Position numbers and translations under genes: made by a program. Positions 34,294 to 44,490 of a DNA stretch of 64,000 nt are shown one piece after another. Source of the stretch: an uncultured Bacteroidales bacterium (GTDB lineage: Bacteria > Bacteroidota > Bacteroidia > Bacteroidales > F082). Positions within the stretch are counted from its first letter, which is position 1. Each line of letters opens with the position of its first letter. The stretch covers positions 1 through 64,000 of the forward strand of contig CAJOEZ010000003.1 in the NCBI GenBank assembly GCA_905233685.1. Direction: 5' to 3'. Under the pieces are notes generated by a model. The model saw only the letters and a list, made by a program, of their open reading frames with translations, was not told where the DNA came from and searched no databases.

Positions 34294-37200
34294 ATGAGAC
34301 GAAGTTTTATGTTTCTTGCTTTCCTGCTGGCGACGATAGTTGCCGCGAAAGCCGGCCCCGTCGATGTGAGCAGGGCCAAACAAGTCGGTGCCAAGTTCAT
34401 CAATGCGAACACAGGCACCAGAGCGGCTACCGCCCAAGACCTGCGGTTGGTCTCCACTTTCCGCACCACCGAAGGCGTGGCGGCCTTCCGTGTGTTTAAC
34501 TTGGATGGAGGCGGCTGGGTCATGGTGGCTGCCGACGATTGTTCCACGCCCATCCTCGGCTTTTCCTCAAGCGGACAGTTTGACGAAAATAACCTTCCGC
34601 CCGCCTTGCAGCTCTATCTGAAGGGCTTCGTGGAACAGATTGAGTACGGCATAGCTGACCATATGCGCGCCTCCGATTCCATCGCCCATCAATGGGAGCT
34701 GGTGCAAAGCACGGGACGCGTCATAGATGACCGATCTGGCGACAATGGGCAGATTGGCCCCTTGATAAAAACACAATGGGGACAGGGTACTGAATTTGAT
34801 GACGGCACACATTATTACTACAACATCTTATGCCCCTCCGATTCTGATGGACCTAACGGACATACGTTAACGGGCTGTGTACCAACCTCCATGGCCCAAA
34901 TTATGCGCTATTGGAATTATCCTGAACAGGGTAATGGGTATCACAGCTACTGGGCTGGAATCTATGGTAATCAAGAAGCCGACTTTGGGGAGACATACTA
35001 CGATTGGGACAATATGCCCCTTCAACTGGATGATCACGATGGAGAACCAAATGTACAGGACACAGCTGTGGCTACCTTGATGTATCATTGTGGTGTGGCT
35101 GTAGACGCCTTATATGGAATAGTGGGTTTTTCCATAGGTTCAACTGCTGGCCTCTATTGGCTTGTGGAAGAGGCTTTTGAGGATTATTTCAGGTATTCCA
35201 CGGATGCGGAGTTCGTATGGAGAACATGGCCTATGATTGGTCTCCCAAATCCGTTTGCACAATACAACTATCCAGCATGGCGGAACAAAATAAGACAAGA
35301 CCTTATCAGGGATTGCCCTGTTTGGTACCTTGCTTCAAAAAACGGAACCGTATTCAAAGCACATGCTTTCGTTTGCGACGGCATTCGCGACGATGGTTAT
35401 CTGCATTTCAACTGGGGTTGGAATGGAAGTTATGATGGGCCTAATGAATGGTACGCTCTTGGTGCTTTGAATCCTGGAGACAATCATTACAATTATACAA
35501 ATGCAGCTATTTTCGGTATCCATCCACCGACTTCTCCTCTTGCTGTTATTTTGGAAGCAGCTCCAGAGGCTGGTGGCACAATAGAAAGCTATTATGTAAC
35601 CAGTACGAGTACCCAATATATTCATGACCCAGAGTGGATTCCCTATGGCGAAACTTTGCATATAACAGCCGTTCCAAACACGGGCTACCACTTGTCGTAC
35701 TGGACAGATGGGGAAGATAACGTCTTGCTGGATGAAAACAACGACACTATTACAGATCTCTCAATGCACATATGTGAAATCAAATACACTGTGCACGAAA
35801 TCCACTACACAGCTCATTTCGAGCCGAATAAATATGAGGTTGCCGCAATATCATCACCGGCGGAAGGTGGCCTATTGACGGGCGCAGGCATCTACGACTA
35901 CAGCACCATTTGCACCTTGACGGCCATGCCCAACCCTGGCTATCACTTCGACAGGTGGATGAACGGCCAATTGGCACACATGGAACCCACCAACCAGTTC
36001 ATGGTGACTGGAGATGCCCAATGGACGGCCTATTTCATAAAAAACAGTTACTACATTTCGGCCAACGCTACTTCAGGGGGCACGGCAACAGGTACAGGCA
36101 CCTATGAACATGGCACCACTTGCACCCTGCAAGCAACAGCGACATCCCCAGCCGTTTCCTTCATCAATTGGACCAAGAACGGAACAGTGGTCTCAACCAA
36201 CCCCATTTACAGCTTCACAGTGACCGAAGATGGCGATTATGTAGCCAACTTTCAACTGACCGATTACAGTGTTACAGCAACCGCTAGCCCTTCGGAAGGT
36301 GGCACCGTGACAGGAGGAGGCTCCTTCAACTACGGCGGCTACTGTACTCTGACAGCCACACCCGACTCAGGCTACCACTTTGTGAACTGGACCAAGAACG
36401 GGACGGCGGTTTCCACTAACCCCACTATCTGTTTCTGGGTTTACGAATCAGCCAATTATGTCGCCAACTTCGCCTTATCGCAGGATTGCGTAATCTGGGC
36501 CGTTGCCACACCAGCAGCAGGCGGCACGGTAATAGGCGAAGGCTTATACTCGTATGGATCCACCTGCACCCTGACAGCCATAGCCAATACGGGGTATAAT
36601 TTCTTGTACTGGAAGAAGGACAATGTAACCGTCTCAACCAACCCCACTTACAGTTTCACAGTTACCGAGGCTGGCATTTACCGTGCCTTTTTCAGCCCTG
36701 GCTACACTGTCACTACCGTGGCCAACCCATCGGATGGCGGCTGGGTAACGGGAGGCGGAGCCTACAACGCTCTTGACCAATGCACCCTGATTGCTTTTGC
36801 CAACGAAGGCTACCACTTCGTTAACTGGATTGACGTATACGGAAACGAATATTTGGACCATCATCCCCAATACAGTAACCAATACTCATTCTATGTAACC
36901 CAGAATGTAACCGTATATGCCAACTTTGCCATCAACATTGCCTTAGACACCTACGTCCTTGAGTTTGACGAGTTGGGCACAGCACCTGATGCCTACAACC
37001 TGTCCATGACTATCGGTAGTGACCTTCAAAGTAGCCCAACACTCGAAGATGTGCCCGATTGGATTGAGGCAGAAATCTCTTCCGACCATACCAATCTCGC
37101 GCTGGTCGTGGCGGCCAATCCTTCGATGGAAAGCCGCACGTGCAGCATCACAGTTCGAGTGGGCGGCTATACCTCCCAGCCTTTGGTCATCACCCAAAGC

Positions 37201-40200
37201 GGATGTTCGCAGGCGGAGTTCACGCTCAATCCCTCGTATGCGGTATATGATGCAGATGACACCGAAACGCACAGCTTGCAGGTGAGCAACATCCATCATG
37301 TGAACGTGACTAACGGCAGCAGCTATGTTTGGGCGAATGTCCTTGAGATGGACATGATGGGCACCGACTGGATTGACCTCGACGTGAACAGTTGGAACGC
37401 GACCACGCGAAGCTTCAGCTTCAGCCTCAACGAAAACACGGGCACCGTGCCACGCGGCGTGATGATTTCCGTCCATCTCCTTGGCACCGACGGCAATTGG
37501 ATTTCTCATGACGTCACCATCTGGCAAAACCCGCAGGCGGCAGCCATGACCCTCGAACCAGGTGAGCTGGAATGGGGCGAGACGTCGCTTTGTGTGCCTG
37601 TCACGAAAACTGTCACCGTGACCTATGAGAACGCCTTTGACCAACAGGGCTATGGCGGCTACAACGCCGACTACGTCTGGTTAGACCTCTGGAACCTCGG
37701 CAGCGATTTCTACACCGATATCGTTGTTGAGCCGGAAGTCGTCCCCGTGGACGAGTCGGGATTTGGAACGGCTACCTTCACCCTCACCTACACACCCACC
37801 CAAACGGGTTACCATGACGGCACCCTCTGGGCACGCATCGGAGAATACGACCTTGAGTACCACGAAAGCATCCCAGGTGGTGCGGCCAGTCCATGGATTT
37901 GGGCCTCAGCCATGGCCTATGACCCGTATTTCGGCTGGGAGAAAGTGACCTCGACGGACGAAATCGAGTCGATGGGTATGACCAACTATTCCCTCGTGCC
38001 GATGGACAACACGGAGCAAGGCGAATATGTCAATTTCTACAACCCTGAGCCGGGTTACTACTGCATCCAAATGGGTACGGACTTCCTGACATGGACGGAA
38101 TGGGACGGCCTGTCACAAGAGTATTTCGACCCGTGGATGGACTATCCCGAGAACCGTTTCCTGTGGTCTATCAGCATTGATGCCAACGGCAACGCTACCA
38201 TCAGCCCAATGGATGATGCCAGCTACCATATCGTTTGGAACGACGATGACGAATATGACCAACACTTCGAGTGTGTGACTTCTGAAGGCAACCCCGTGCA
38301 AATCTATCGCTTGAAAGATGGCACCATTCCCCCACCGACCTTTACCGCCTCTGCCGACTGGTTTATGGATGGCCAAACGCTTGACATTACCGTCGTGCCT
38401 GCCGAAGGCACCACAGCCGTTTTCTGGTATTACTCCTCCGACGGAGAATGGATAAACGGTGAGGCCACCACACCCTTCACGTTCACTGTTAATGAGTCCA
38501 TTTCCGTGGAAGGCTATTCGGCCACTTGCAGCAATTATAGTGAAGATGTTCAACGTAACTTCTTTAAAATCAGTGAAATTAGCACTGTTCGTGAAGATGC
38601 AAACAACGACAATGATTACCTTATCAAGGGCATCTTGACTTACTCTGACAGTGAAATGCTTATCATACAAGACGAGACCGGTGCCATCCATGCCTCCAAG
38701 GAAGACATCGACGAGTGGATTTATACTGGCGATGAAGTCATTCTGTACGGCTTACCGCAGACCGAGAATTACGGACAATGGACGACTTTCGGGCAAGCCC
38801 AATACGGCCTCACGCTGAGCGAAGGCAACACAGTGGAGCCTGTTGTGACCACCTTCTACGACCTGCTAAGCAACCCCATAGATTTCCAAGCACAATTGGT
38901 CAAGGTGGAAGATGTCACAGTGGGATACCATGACGAAGAAGCTGGCTGCTATTACCTTTACAATAGTAATCAGATTATGGGTCTACGCGACACATACGAG
39001 GGCGGCTTCCCATTCTTCCTCAACGAAGGTAGCTTGATCGACCTGACCGCCGTCTTTGTCAGGAACATGGAGGTAGGCTACACCGATTTCCTCATCCGCG
39101 ACGACGACGAGGACATCGTCGTGAAAGGCCCCTTCTCCGTCAACATGCAGGCCTACAGCGACGAGGCTCTCAACATCCCCAACTCGACCTTGAACAGCCA
39201 AATCATCTATTGCGATGAAAATGGCAATATGTTGGATAACAACGACATCTACGCTGGAACCACGGTTTACTTCACGATTGGGAACGACTACGAAGTGGGA
39301 CTTACCAGCAATCTGCTTCCTGTGGTCGCCGTGTGCAATGCCAACACGGGTGAGGTGATTTACGACTCGTACACCAACTACCAATTGTCGGTTTACGATC
39401 TCAATGGCGAGCCGTATCGCATCTTCACTTTCGACATGCCCAATGTTGATGTGGTTATCAAGGTTTGGTTGATGGAAAGCGCAATCAACTACACTGTCTT
39501 CGCAACGGCCAATCCCGCCGAGGGTGGCATCGTGAGCGGTGACGGCGATTATCTTGCAGGTGCCACTTGCACCTTGACCGCTACGGCCAATGAGGATTAC
39601 ACCTTCGTCAATTGGATGTCGGTCACAGGTGAGATTGTTTCAACTGAAACGACATACAGCTTCACCGTGACAGACTATGCCTCGTATGTGGCCAATTTCG
39701 CCTCTTCAGCCACCTACACCATCACAGCCATGGCTAGCCCAAGTACGGGAGGCATTGTCACTGGCGGCGGCACATACACCGTTGGCGAGGCCTGCACCCT
39801 GACAGCTTCGGCCAACGCAGGCTACACCTTCATTAATTGGACGAAGAACGGCATGGTAATCACCACCGAGGCTGATTTCAGCTTCATCGTTTCAGAAAAT
39901 GCTGATTATGTGGCTAATTTCGCTTCGGACAGCTATATCATCACCGCTTCGGCCAGCCCGTTCAACGGAGGCTCCGTCACGGGTGAAGGCAGTTACAACC
40001 ACGGTGCAACAGCCACCTTGACTGCTACCACCAATGAGGGCTATGTCTTTGTCAACTGGTCGAAGAACGGAGAAACGGTCTCGACCGATGCAACCTATAC
40101 ATTTATCGTGACCGAGAGTGCCAACTATATGGCCAACTTCGCACCAAATGCCTGCATCGTCACTACCACGTCCAACCCGAGCAACGGAGGTATAATTGAA

Positions 40201-42450
40201 GGTGCCGGCACATACAATTACGGCACAGTCGTTACTTTAGAAGCCACTGCCAATGAGGGCTATAGTTTCGTGAATTGGACGCAAGACGGCACGGTTGTTT
40301 GGACAGGTTCCAATTACAGTTTTATTGTAACTGATGCCACCGCACTTGTGGCTAACTTCGCCTTGAACTCTTACACTATCACGGCCTTGGCTGCCCCAAG
40401 CAACAGCGGTATCGTGACTGGCGATGGAAACTACCCTGCTGGTACGACCTGCACGTTGACAGCAGAGGCCAACTTGGGCTATGGCTTCACTGGTTGGATG
40501 ACCATGGAAGGCGAATCCGTCTCGACGGAGGCGATCTACACATTCACCGTGACAGAGGACAACGTGCTTATTGCCAGTTTTGAGGAGATACCTGTCGGTT
40601 ACTATACCATCACCGCCACAGCCAACCCCGAAGAAGGTGGCATTGCCTTCAATGTGGGTTCGTATGCCGAAGGCGAGACTTGCACCTTGGTGGCAGAAGC
40701 ATATCCAGGCTATACTTTCGTGAATTGGACACTTGACGGCGAAGAAGTTTCCACCGAGGTCTCTTATAGCTTCACTGTGACTGAGGATGCCAACTTCGTG
40801 GCGAACTTTATTGGAGAAAGCGTCTATTTCACCGTCACTGCCACGGCCAGTCCAGAGGAAGGCGGTGTCATTGGCGGTATTGGATCCTACGCATACGGCA
40901 CATACTGCACCCTGACCGCCACGGCCAATACGGGTTACAACTTCGTTTATTGGATGACCACCGACGGCTACCCCGTCTCAATAGATGCGGAATTCAACTT
41001 CTACCTGTTTGAAAATATTGAGTTGGTAGCCTATTTTGAAGCCCTTTCTGGAAATTACTACACCATTACCACCACGGCTAACCCGAGCAATGGCGGCACG
41101 GTCAGCGGCGGCGGTACCTATGCTGAAGGCGAGACCTGCACTTTGACCGCTACGGCCAACGAAGGCTACACTTTTGTCAACTGGATGAGCGTTACTGGTG
41201 CCGTGGTCTCCACCACAGCGACCTACACCTTCACCGTGACTCAGGACGCTGACTTTGTGGCTGTCTTTGAGGAGAACGAGCCTGGTGGCGAAATCACTCA
41301 AACCACCAACTTCGCCAACGGTTGGAACTGGTGGAGCGGTTACATCGAACTGGGTTCCAATGGCTTGGGCGAGCTTCAGAACAGCCTCGGCACCCACGGC
41401 ATGATGATCAAGTCGCAGAACGACGGCTACGCTTCCTTCCTTGAGGGCTATGGCTGGTACGGTTCGCTTTCCAGCATCAACAACGAAAGCACCTACCAGA
41501 TTCGCACTAACGAGGCCTGCACCGTGGAGATGACGGGCAGCGCAGCCAATCCCGAAGAACACCCGATAACGCTCAGCACGGGCTGGACGTGGGTCGGCTA
41601 TCCTGTGAACGCCAGCATGAGTGTCGCCGAAGCCCTGTCGGGCATCACGCCGCAGAACGGCGACATGCTGAAGTCACAGAACAACGGCTATGCTTCCTAT
41701 CTCGCGGGTTATGGTTGGTACGGCTCACTGAACACGCTGCAACCTGGCATGGGCCTGATGTTCAAGTCGAACAACAGCAGCGCAGTAACGCTCGTGTATC
41801 CCACTGGTGGAACAAGAACCGATTTGAAGGCCAACCAAACCACCGAAAGCAACCACTGGCAGCCCAACCCGAACGCCTATCCCGACAACATGAGCGTGAT
41901 GGCCGTGGTTGAGCTGGACGGTAACGAACTCCAAGGCGAGAACTACGAGTTGGCTGCCTTCGCCAACGGTGAGGTGCGCGGCAGCGCGAGACTGCTCTAT
42001 GTGGAGCCGTTGAACCGCCACATGGCCTTCCTGACTATCGCAGGAGATGAAGCCGCCGGACTGAGCTTTGGCCTCTATGATGCCGAGACCGGCATGGTAG
42101 AGACGCAAAATTTTGCGTCTCTACAATACGAGACCAACGCCGTTGTGGGCAGCTTCGCCGAGCCATACGTCGTCAGCTTCCATGGCACCACGGGCGTGGA
42201 CGAGTGGGTCAACCGTGTGCAGGTCTACCCGAACCCTGTGGACCGTGGTCGGGTCGTCAGCCTCGGTTTCGAAAACGAGGTGGCCAACGAGGTAAACATC
42301 GAAATCATCGACGCTTTAGGCAATGTGGTGGAGACGTTGCACACAACGTCTCTACAAGCAGTCACCGCCCCGAAAGTAGTCGGTGTCTACACTCTCCGCA
42401 TCACCGTTGAGGGCAAAGGCTCTTGCTTCCGCAAGTTGGTGGTGAGATAA
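34294..42450 (+). CDS. giant C10-family (streptopain-like) cysteine protease with InlB-like repeats and T9SS tail
   Basis: 2718 residues. Signal peptide (MRRSFMFLAFLLATIVAA); Spi-type propeptide at about 22-140 (WVMVAADDCSTPILGFSSSG); C10 protease domain at about 150-420 with nucleophile Cys195 in GHTLTGCVPTSMAQIMRYW and His357 in KAHAFVCDG, then LHFNWGWNGSYDG. Residues 420-880 hold six 65-75-residue InlB-like divergent repeats (pattern ...ASPxxGGxVTGxGxYxxGxxCTLTATANxGYxFVNWTK...). BACON-type and other beta domains fill 885-1720, eight more repeats fill 1730-2330, a twin WxWW-type domain 2335-2510, and the last 80 residues are a T9SS type A signal. Known streptopains are 340-550 residues, so the repeat stalk makes it unusual. 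The product is probably a cell-surface adhesin-protease. Confidence 0.9.
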   Translation: MRRSFMFLAFLLATIVAAKAGPVDVSRAKQVGAKFINANTGTRAATAQDLRLVSTFRTTEGVAAFRVFNLDGGGWVMVAADDCSTPILGFSSSGQFDENNLPPALQLYLKGFVEQIEYGIADHMRASDSIAHQWELVQSTGRVIDDRSGDNGQIGPLIKTQWGQGTEFDDGTHYYYNILCPSDSDGPNGHTLTGCVPTSMAQIMRYWNYPEQGNGYHSYWAGIYGNQEADFGETYYDWDNMPLQLDDHDGEPNVQDTAVATLMYHCGVAVDALYGIVGFSIGSTAGLYWLVEEAFEDYFRYSTDAEFVWRTWPMIGLPNPFAQYNYPAWRNKIRQDLIRDCPVWYLASKNGTVFKAHAFVCDGIRDDGYLHFNWGWNGSYDGPNEWYALGALNPGDNHYNYTNAAIFGIHPPTSPLAVILEAAPEAGGTIESYYVTSTSTQYIHDPEWIPYGETLHITAVPNTGYHLSYWTDGEDNVLLDENNDTITDLSMHICEIKYTVHEIHYTAHFEPNKYEVAAISSPAEGGLLTGAGIYDYSTICTLTAMPNPGYHFDRWMNGQLAHMEPTNQFMVTGDAQWTAYFIKNSYYISANATSGGTATGTGTYEHGTTCTLQATATSPAVSFINWTKNGTVVSTNPIYSFTVTEDGDYVANFQLTDYSVTATASPSEGGTVTGGGSFNYGGYCTLTATPDSGYHFVNWTKNGTAVSTNPTICFWVYESANYVANFALSQDCVIWAVATPAAGGTVIGEGLYSYGSTCTLTAIANTGYNFLYWKKDNVTVSTNPTYSFTVTEAGIYRAFFSPGYTVTTVANPSDGGWVTGGGAYNALDQCTLIAFANEGYHFVNWIDVYGNEYLDHHPQYSNQYSFYVTQNVTVYANFAINIALDTYVLEFDELGTAPDAYNLSMTIGSDLQSSPTLEDVPDWIEAEISSDHTNLALVVAANPSMESRTCSITVRVGGYTSQPLVITQSGCSQAEFTLNPSYAVYDADDTETHSLQVSNIHHVNVTNGSSYVWANVLEMDMMGTDWIDLDVNSWNATTRSFSFSLNENTGTVPRGVMISVHLLGTDGNWISHDVTIWQNPQAAAMTLEPGELEWGETSLCVPVTKTVTVTYENAFDQQGYGGYNADYVWLDLWNLGSDFYTDIVVEPEVVPVDESGFGTATFTLTYTPTQTGYHDGTLWARIGEYDLEYHESIPGGAASPWIWASAMAYDPYFGWEKVTSTDEIESMGMTNYSLVPMDNTEQGEYVNFYNPEPGYYCIQMGTDFLTWTEWDGLSQEYFDPWMDYPENRFLWSISIDANGNATISPMDDASYHIVWNDDDEYDQHFECVTSEGNPVQIYRLKDGTIPPPTFTASADWFMDGQTLDITVVPAEGTTAVFWYYSSDGEWINGEATTPFTFTVNESISVEGYSATCSNYSEDVQRNFFKISEISTVREDANNDNDYLIKGILTYSDSEMLIIQDETGAIHASKEDIDEWIYTGDEVILYGLPQTENYGQWTTFGQAQYGLTLSEGNTVEPVVTTFYDLLSNPIDFQAQLVKVEDVTVGYHDEEAGCYYLYNSNQIMGLRDTYEGGFPFFLNEGSLIDLTAVFVRNMEVGYTDFLIRDDDEDIVVKGPFSVNMQAYSDEALNIPNSTLNSQIIYCDENGNMLDNNDIYAGTTVYFTIGNDYEVGLTSNLLPVVAVCNANTGEVIYDSYTNYQLSVYDLNGEPYRIFTFDMPNVDVVIKVWLMESAINYTVFATANPAEGGIVSGDGDYLAGATCTLTATANEDYTFVNWMSVTGEIVSTETTYSFTVTDYASYVANFASSATYTITAMASPSTGGIVTGGGTYTVGEACTLTASANAGYTFINWTKNGMVITTEADFSFIVSENADYVANFASDSYIITASASPFNGGSVTGEGSYNHGATATLTATTNEGYVFVNWSKNGETVSTDATYTFIVTESANYMANFAPNACIVTTTSNPSNGGIIEGAGTYNYGTVVTLEATANEGYSFVNWTQDGTVVWTGSNYSFIVTDATALVANFALNSYTITALAAPSNSGIVTGDGNYPAGTTCTLTAEANLGYGFTGWMTMEGESVSTEAIYTFTVTEDNVLIASFEEIPVGYYTITATANPEEGGIAFNVGSYAEGETCTLVAEAYPGYTFVNWTLDGEEVSTEVSYSFTVTEDANFVANFIGESVYFTVTATASPEEGGVIGGIGSYAYGTYCTLTATANTGYNFVYWMTTDGYPVSIDAEFNFYLFENIELVAYFEALSGNYYTITTTANPSNGGTVSGGGTYAEGETCTLTATANEGYTFVNWMSVTGAVVSTTATYTFTVTQDADFVAVFEENEPGGEITQTTNFANGWNWWSGYIELGSNGLGELQNSLGTHGMMIKSQNDGYASFLEGYGWYGSLSSINNESTYQIRTNEACTVEMTGSAANPEEHPITLSTGWTWVGYPVNASMSVAEALSGITPQNGDMLKSQNNGYASYLAGYGWYGSLNTLQPGMGLMFKSNNSSAVTLVYPTGGTRTDLKANQTTESNHWQPNPNAYPDNMSVMAVVELDGNELQGENYELAAFANGEVRGSARLLYVEPLNRHMAFLTIAGDEAAGLSFGLYDAETGMVETQNFASLQYETNAVVGSFAEPYVVSFHGTTGVDEWVNRVQVYPNPVDRGRVVSLGFENEVANEVNIEIIDALGNVVETLHTTSLQAVTAPKVVGVYTLRITVEGKGSCFRKLVVR
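42097..42124. repeat. perfect 28-bp palindrome inside the coding frame
   Basis: GTAGAGACGCAAAA and its exact complement TTTTGCGTCTCTAC are back to back. In frame it encodes Val-Glu-Thr-Gln-Asn-Phe-Ala-Ser-Leu within the C-terminal part of the C10 protein. Ends match the second element at 42328. Confidence 0.85.
42328..42355. repeat. second 28-bp palindrome inside the coding frame
   Basis: GTGGAGACGTTG...CAACGTCTCTAC with a CACA centre; one mismatch at the third base of the arms. Same arms (GTRGAGACG/CGTCTCTAC), length and reading frame as 42097-42124, and again followed by CAA; encodes Val-Glu-Thr-Leu-His-Thr-Thr-Ser-Leu. Confidence 0.8.
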
Positions 42451-42510
42451 TCTAAGGTATTGGCTACCGCTATGTGGCAGCCAATAGCACATAAGTGAGT
42501 AATTTTGGGT

Positions 42511-42543
42511 AAGCCGGCGGTTCCAACAGCCGCCGGCTTTTTA
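42511..42543 (+). terminator. intrinsic terminator after the C10 protease gene
   Basis: AAGCCGGCGG (42511-42520) pairs with CCGCCGGCTT (42530-42539), loop TTCCAACAG, then TTTT. A second weaker hairpin TATTGGCT...AGCCAATA lies at 42459-42487. Confidence 0.9.
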
Positions 42544-42551
42544 AAAAACAT

Positions 42552-42559
42552 TATCTTTG
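42552..42559 (+). promoter_or_regulatory. Bacteroidetes-type -7 box for the sensor kinase
   Basis: TATCTTTG fits TAnnTTTG, 17 bases before ATG 42577; the terminator of the previous gene ends just upstream. Confidence 0.55.
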
Positions 42560-42576
42560 CACCCCATTCAAGCCTT

Positions 42577-44445
42577 ATGAAGAAACGCATCATATCATTC
42601 CTCTGCATCGCCTGCGCTATCGTCGGTTTCGCCCAAGAGCCTGACAGCCTCTCACTAAAAGACCGCATCTTCTACCATTACGACCGCTCGGAATTTGCCG
42701 AAGTGGTGCAATGCTGCGAAGAAGCCCTTGCCGTCTATAAGGACACAGACGACCTCTTCGAGATGGCGGGTTGCTACAACATCCTCGGCATCACCTACCA
42801 ACGCATGGGTCGCTTCAAGGAAGCCATAGAGAGCTACCAGCTTTGCGCCGAAACGATGGAACGCCTGAAAACCAGCGAATACGCACTGCATCAGGAAAGT
42901 GCGGCGGCATTCTACGACAAGAACATCCGCTACACGCGCAACAACATGGCGGAAATCCATTTTGCCATGAACGAACTCGACCAAGCGGAGAAACTCTACC
43001 GCAATTGCATCGAGATGCTCGGTGAGCCGCACGACACCATCGACTACCAAGACTTGGCCCTCTATCTGCAAAATCTTTCGGGAGTCGGCCTCAAACAGGC
43101 CGAAAGTTTAGAGGGTGCGGAAAAGGAAGAACGCCTGAAGTCCTCGGTCAGCATGGCGGAACAGGCCTTGGCTCTATCGCAGCAGTATGGCGACCTGCCT
43201 TTCAGGCACATCTACAAGATGGTCGCGCTGTCTCAGGCCTATTTTGCCGTAGGCCGTCGACAGGAGGCTCGCGCCCTTGCCGACGAAGCCCTGAGCATGG
43301 CCGAGGCTGGGAAAGACGCCTACCTATTGTCCGAAATCCATGCCGCTTATGGAGGGTTCGAGGCCGACGAAGGCCACTACAAAACGGCTGAAAACCATTA
43401 CCGTCAAGCCGCCATCCTTGCCACCGAAAACCATTTCAACGATCTGCGACGCACTTCCCTCGATGGAGCTTACGCTGCCGCCCGCCACTTCGATAAAGCC
43501 CTCGCCCTGGACTATTTCGAGCAAAGTGTCGCACTCAAAGACTCCATCTTCAATGAGCAACAGCAACAACTCATCCGCGAATACCAGATGAAATATGACC
43601 TCGCCGAAAAAGGCCACCAATTGGATCTCCAAGAAAAAATGAATCAGCAAAATAAGCTGATAATCAACTTTTTGGTGATTATTGCCGTGCTATTGTTGGT
43701 ACTTTTGGTCGTCTACTTTCGCCTTGGCATCATCCTCAAGCGGCGAAACAAGGCCTTGGCAAGGATTAACGAAGCTAAGGAGCACCTCTTTTCCGTGGTG
43801 TCGCACGACTTCAAGACCTCGGTGGTGTCGCAAAGCATGATGCTTGAAGCGATGAACAAATACCTTGATGCCATGACACAAGAACAAGTGAAGGACAAGT
43901 TGCTGACACTGAAGACCTCCGCTGACACTTTGAAGAACAAGATGTTCAACCTTTTCGAGTGGATCAAGGTGGAATTAGGCTCAAGCGAGAACATAAAGGA
44001 GCCATTCAACCTGCGCAAGATGGTCGACGAATGCATCGCCGTCAACGCCTTTGAACTCGAGCAGAAAGAACTGAAAATCAGCGCAGATATCCCGGAAATG
44101 ACCGTCTACGACAATCCCAACATGGTGCGCCTCGTGCTGCACAACCTGCTTAACAACGCCATCAAGTTCTCGTGGCCAAGGGGCGAAATTAAAGTGGGTG
44201 CCAAAAAAGAGGGTAACCGTATCTGGATCTCCGTCGAAGATCACGGCACCGGCATCAGCCCCGACCGCAAGAACACCTTGCTGAAGAGCATGGTCACACC
44301 AGCGCAAGGCACCAAAAGCGAATCGGGCACGGGCATCGGACTGATGCTCTGCCACGCGCTGCTCGAACAAAACGGAGGCGAAATCACCATCGAGAGCAAG
44401 GAAAGCCTAGGAACCACGGTTCAGTTCAGTGTCAAGTTCTCTTAA
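42577..44445 (+). CDS. TPR-containing sensor histidine kinase
   Basis: ATG 42577 (MKKRIISFLCIACAIVGFAQ) gives 622 residues; the 24 codons before it in the open frame span the terminator. Signal peptide 1-20, periplasmic TPR helices at about 40-330 (YNILGITYQRMGRFKEAIES, AEIHFAMNELDQAEKLYRNC, YGGFEADEGHYKTAENHYRQ), one membrane helix at about 365-388 (IINFLVIIAVLLLVLLVVYF), then the kinase core: phospho-acceptor His410 in FSVVSHDFKTSVVS, N box LVLHNLLNNAIKFS, G1 VEDHGTGIS, G2 GTGIGLMLC. The HATPase domain is complete. The gene pairs with the response regulator 45 bases downstream. Confidence 0.9.
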   Translation: MKKRIISFLCIACAIVGFAQEPDSLSLKDRIFYHYDRSEFAEVVQCCEEALAVYKDTDDLFEMAGCYNILGITYQRMGRFKEAIESYQLCAETMERLKTSEYALHQESAAAFYDKNIRYTRNNMAEIHFAMNELDQAEKLYRNCIEMLGEPHDTIDYQDLALYLQNLSGVGLKQAESLEGAEKEERLKSSVSMAEQALALSQQYGDLPFRHIYKMVALSQAYFAVGRRQEARALADEALSMAEAGKDAYLLSEIHAAYGGFEADEGHYKTAENHYRQAAILATENHFNDLRRTSLDGAYAAARHFDKALALDYFEQSVALKDSIFNEQQQQLIREYQMKYDLAEKGHQLDLQEKMNQQNKLIINFLVIIAVLLLVLLVVYFRLGIILKRRNKALARINEAKEHLFSVVSHDFKTSVVSQSMMLEAMNKYLDAMTQEQVKDKLLTLKTSADTLKNKMFNLFEWIKVELGSSENIKEPFNLRKMVDECIAVNAFELEQKELKISADIPEMTVYDNPNMVRLVLHNLLNNAIKFSWPRGEIKVGAKKEGNRIWISVEDHGTGISPDRKNTLLKSMVTPAQGTKSESGTGIGLMLCHALLEQNGGEITIESKESLGTTVQFSVKFS

Positions 44446-44490
44446 ACATACCCTAAAACGCGCAAAAACACGGTAAAATGACGATTAAAA

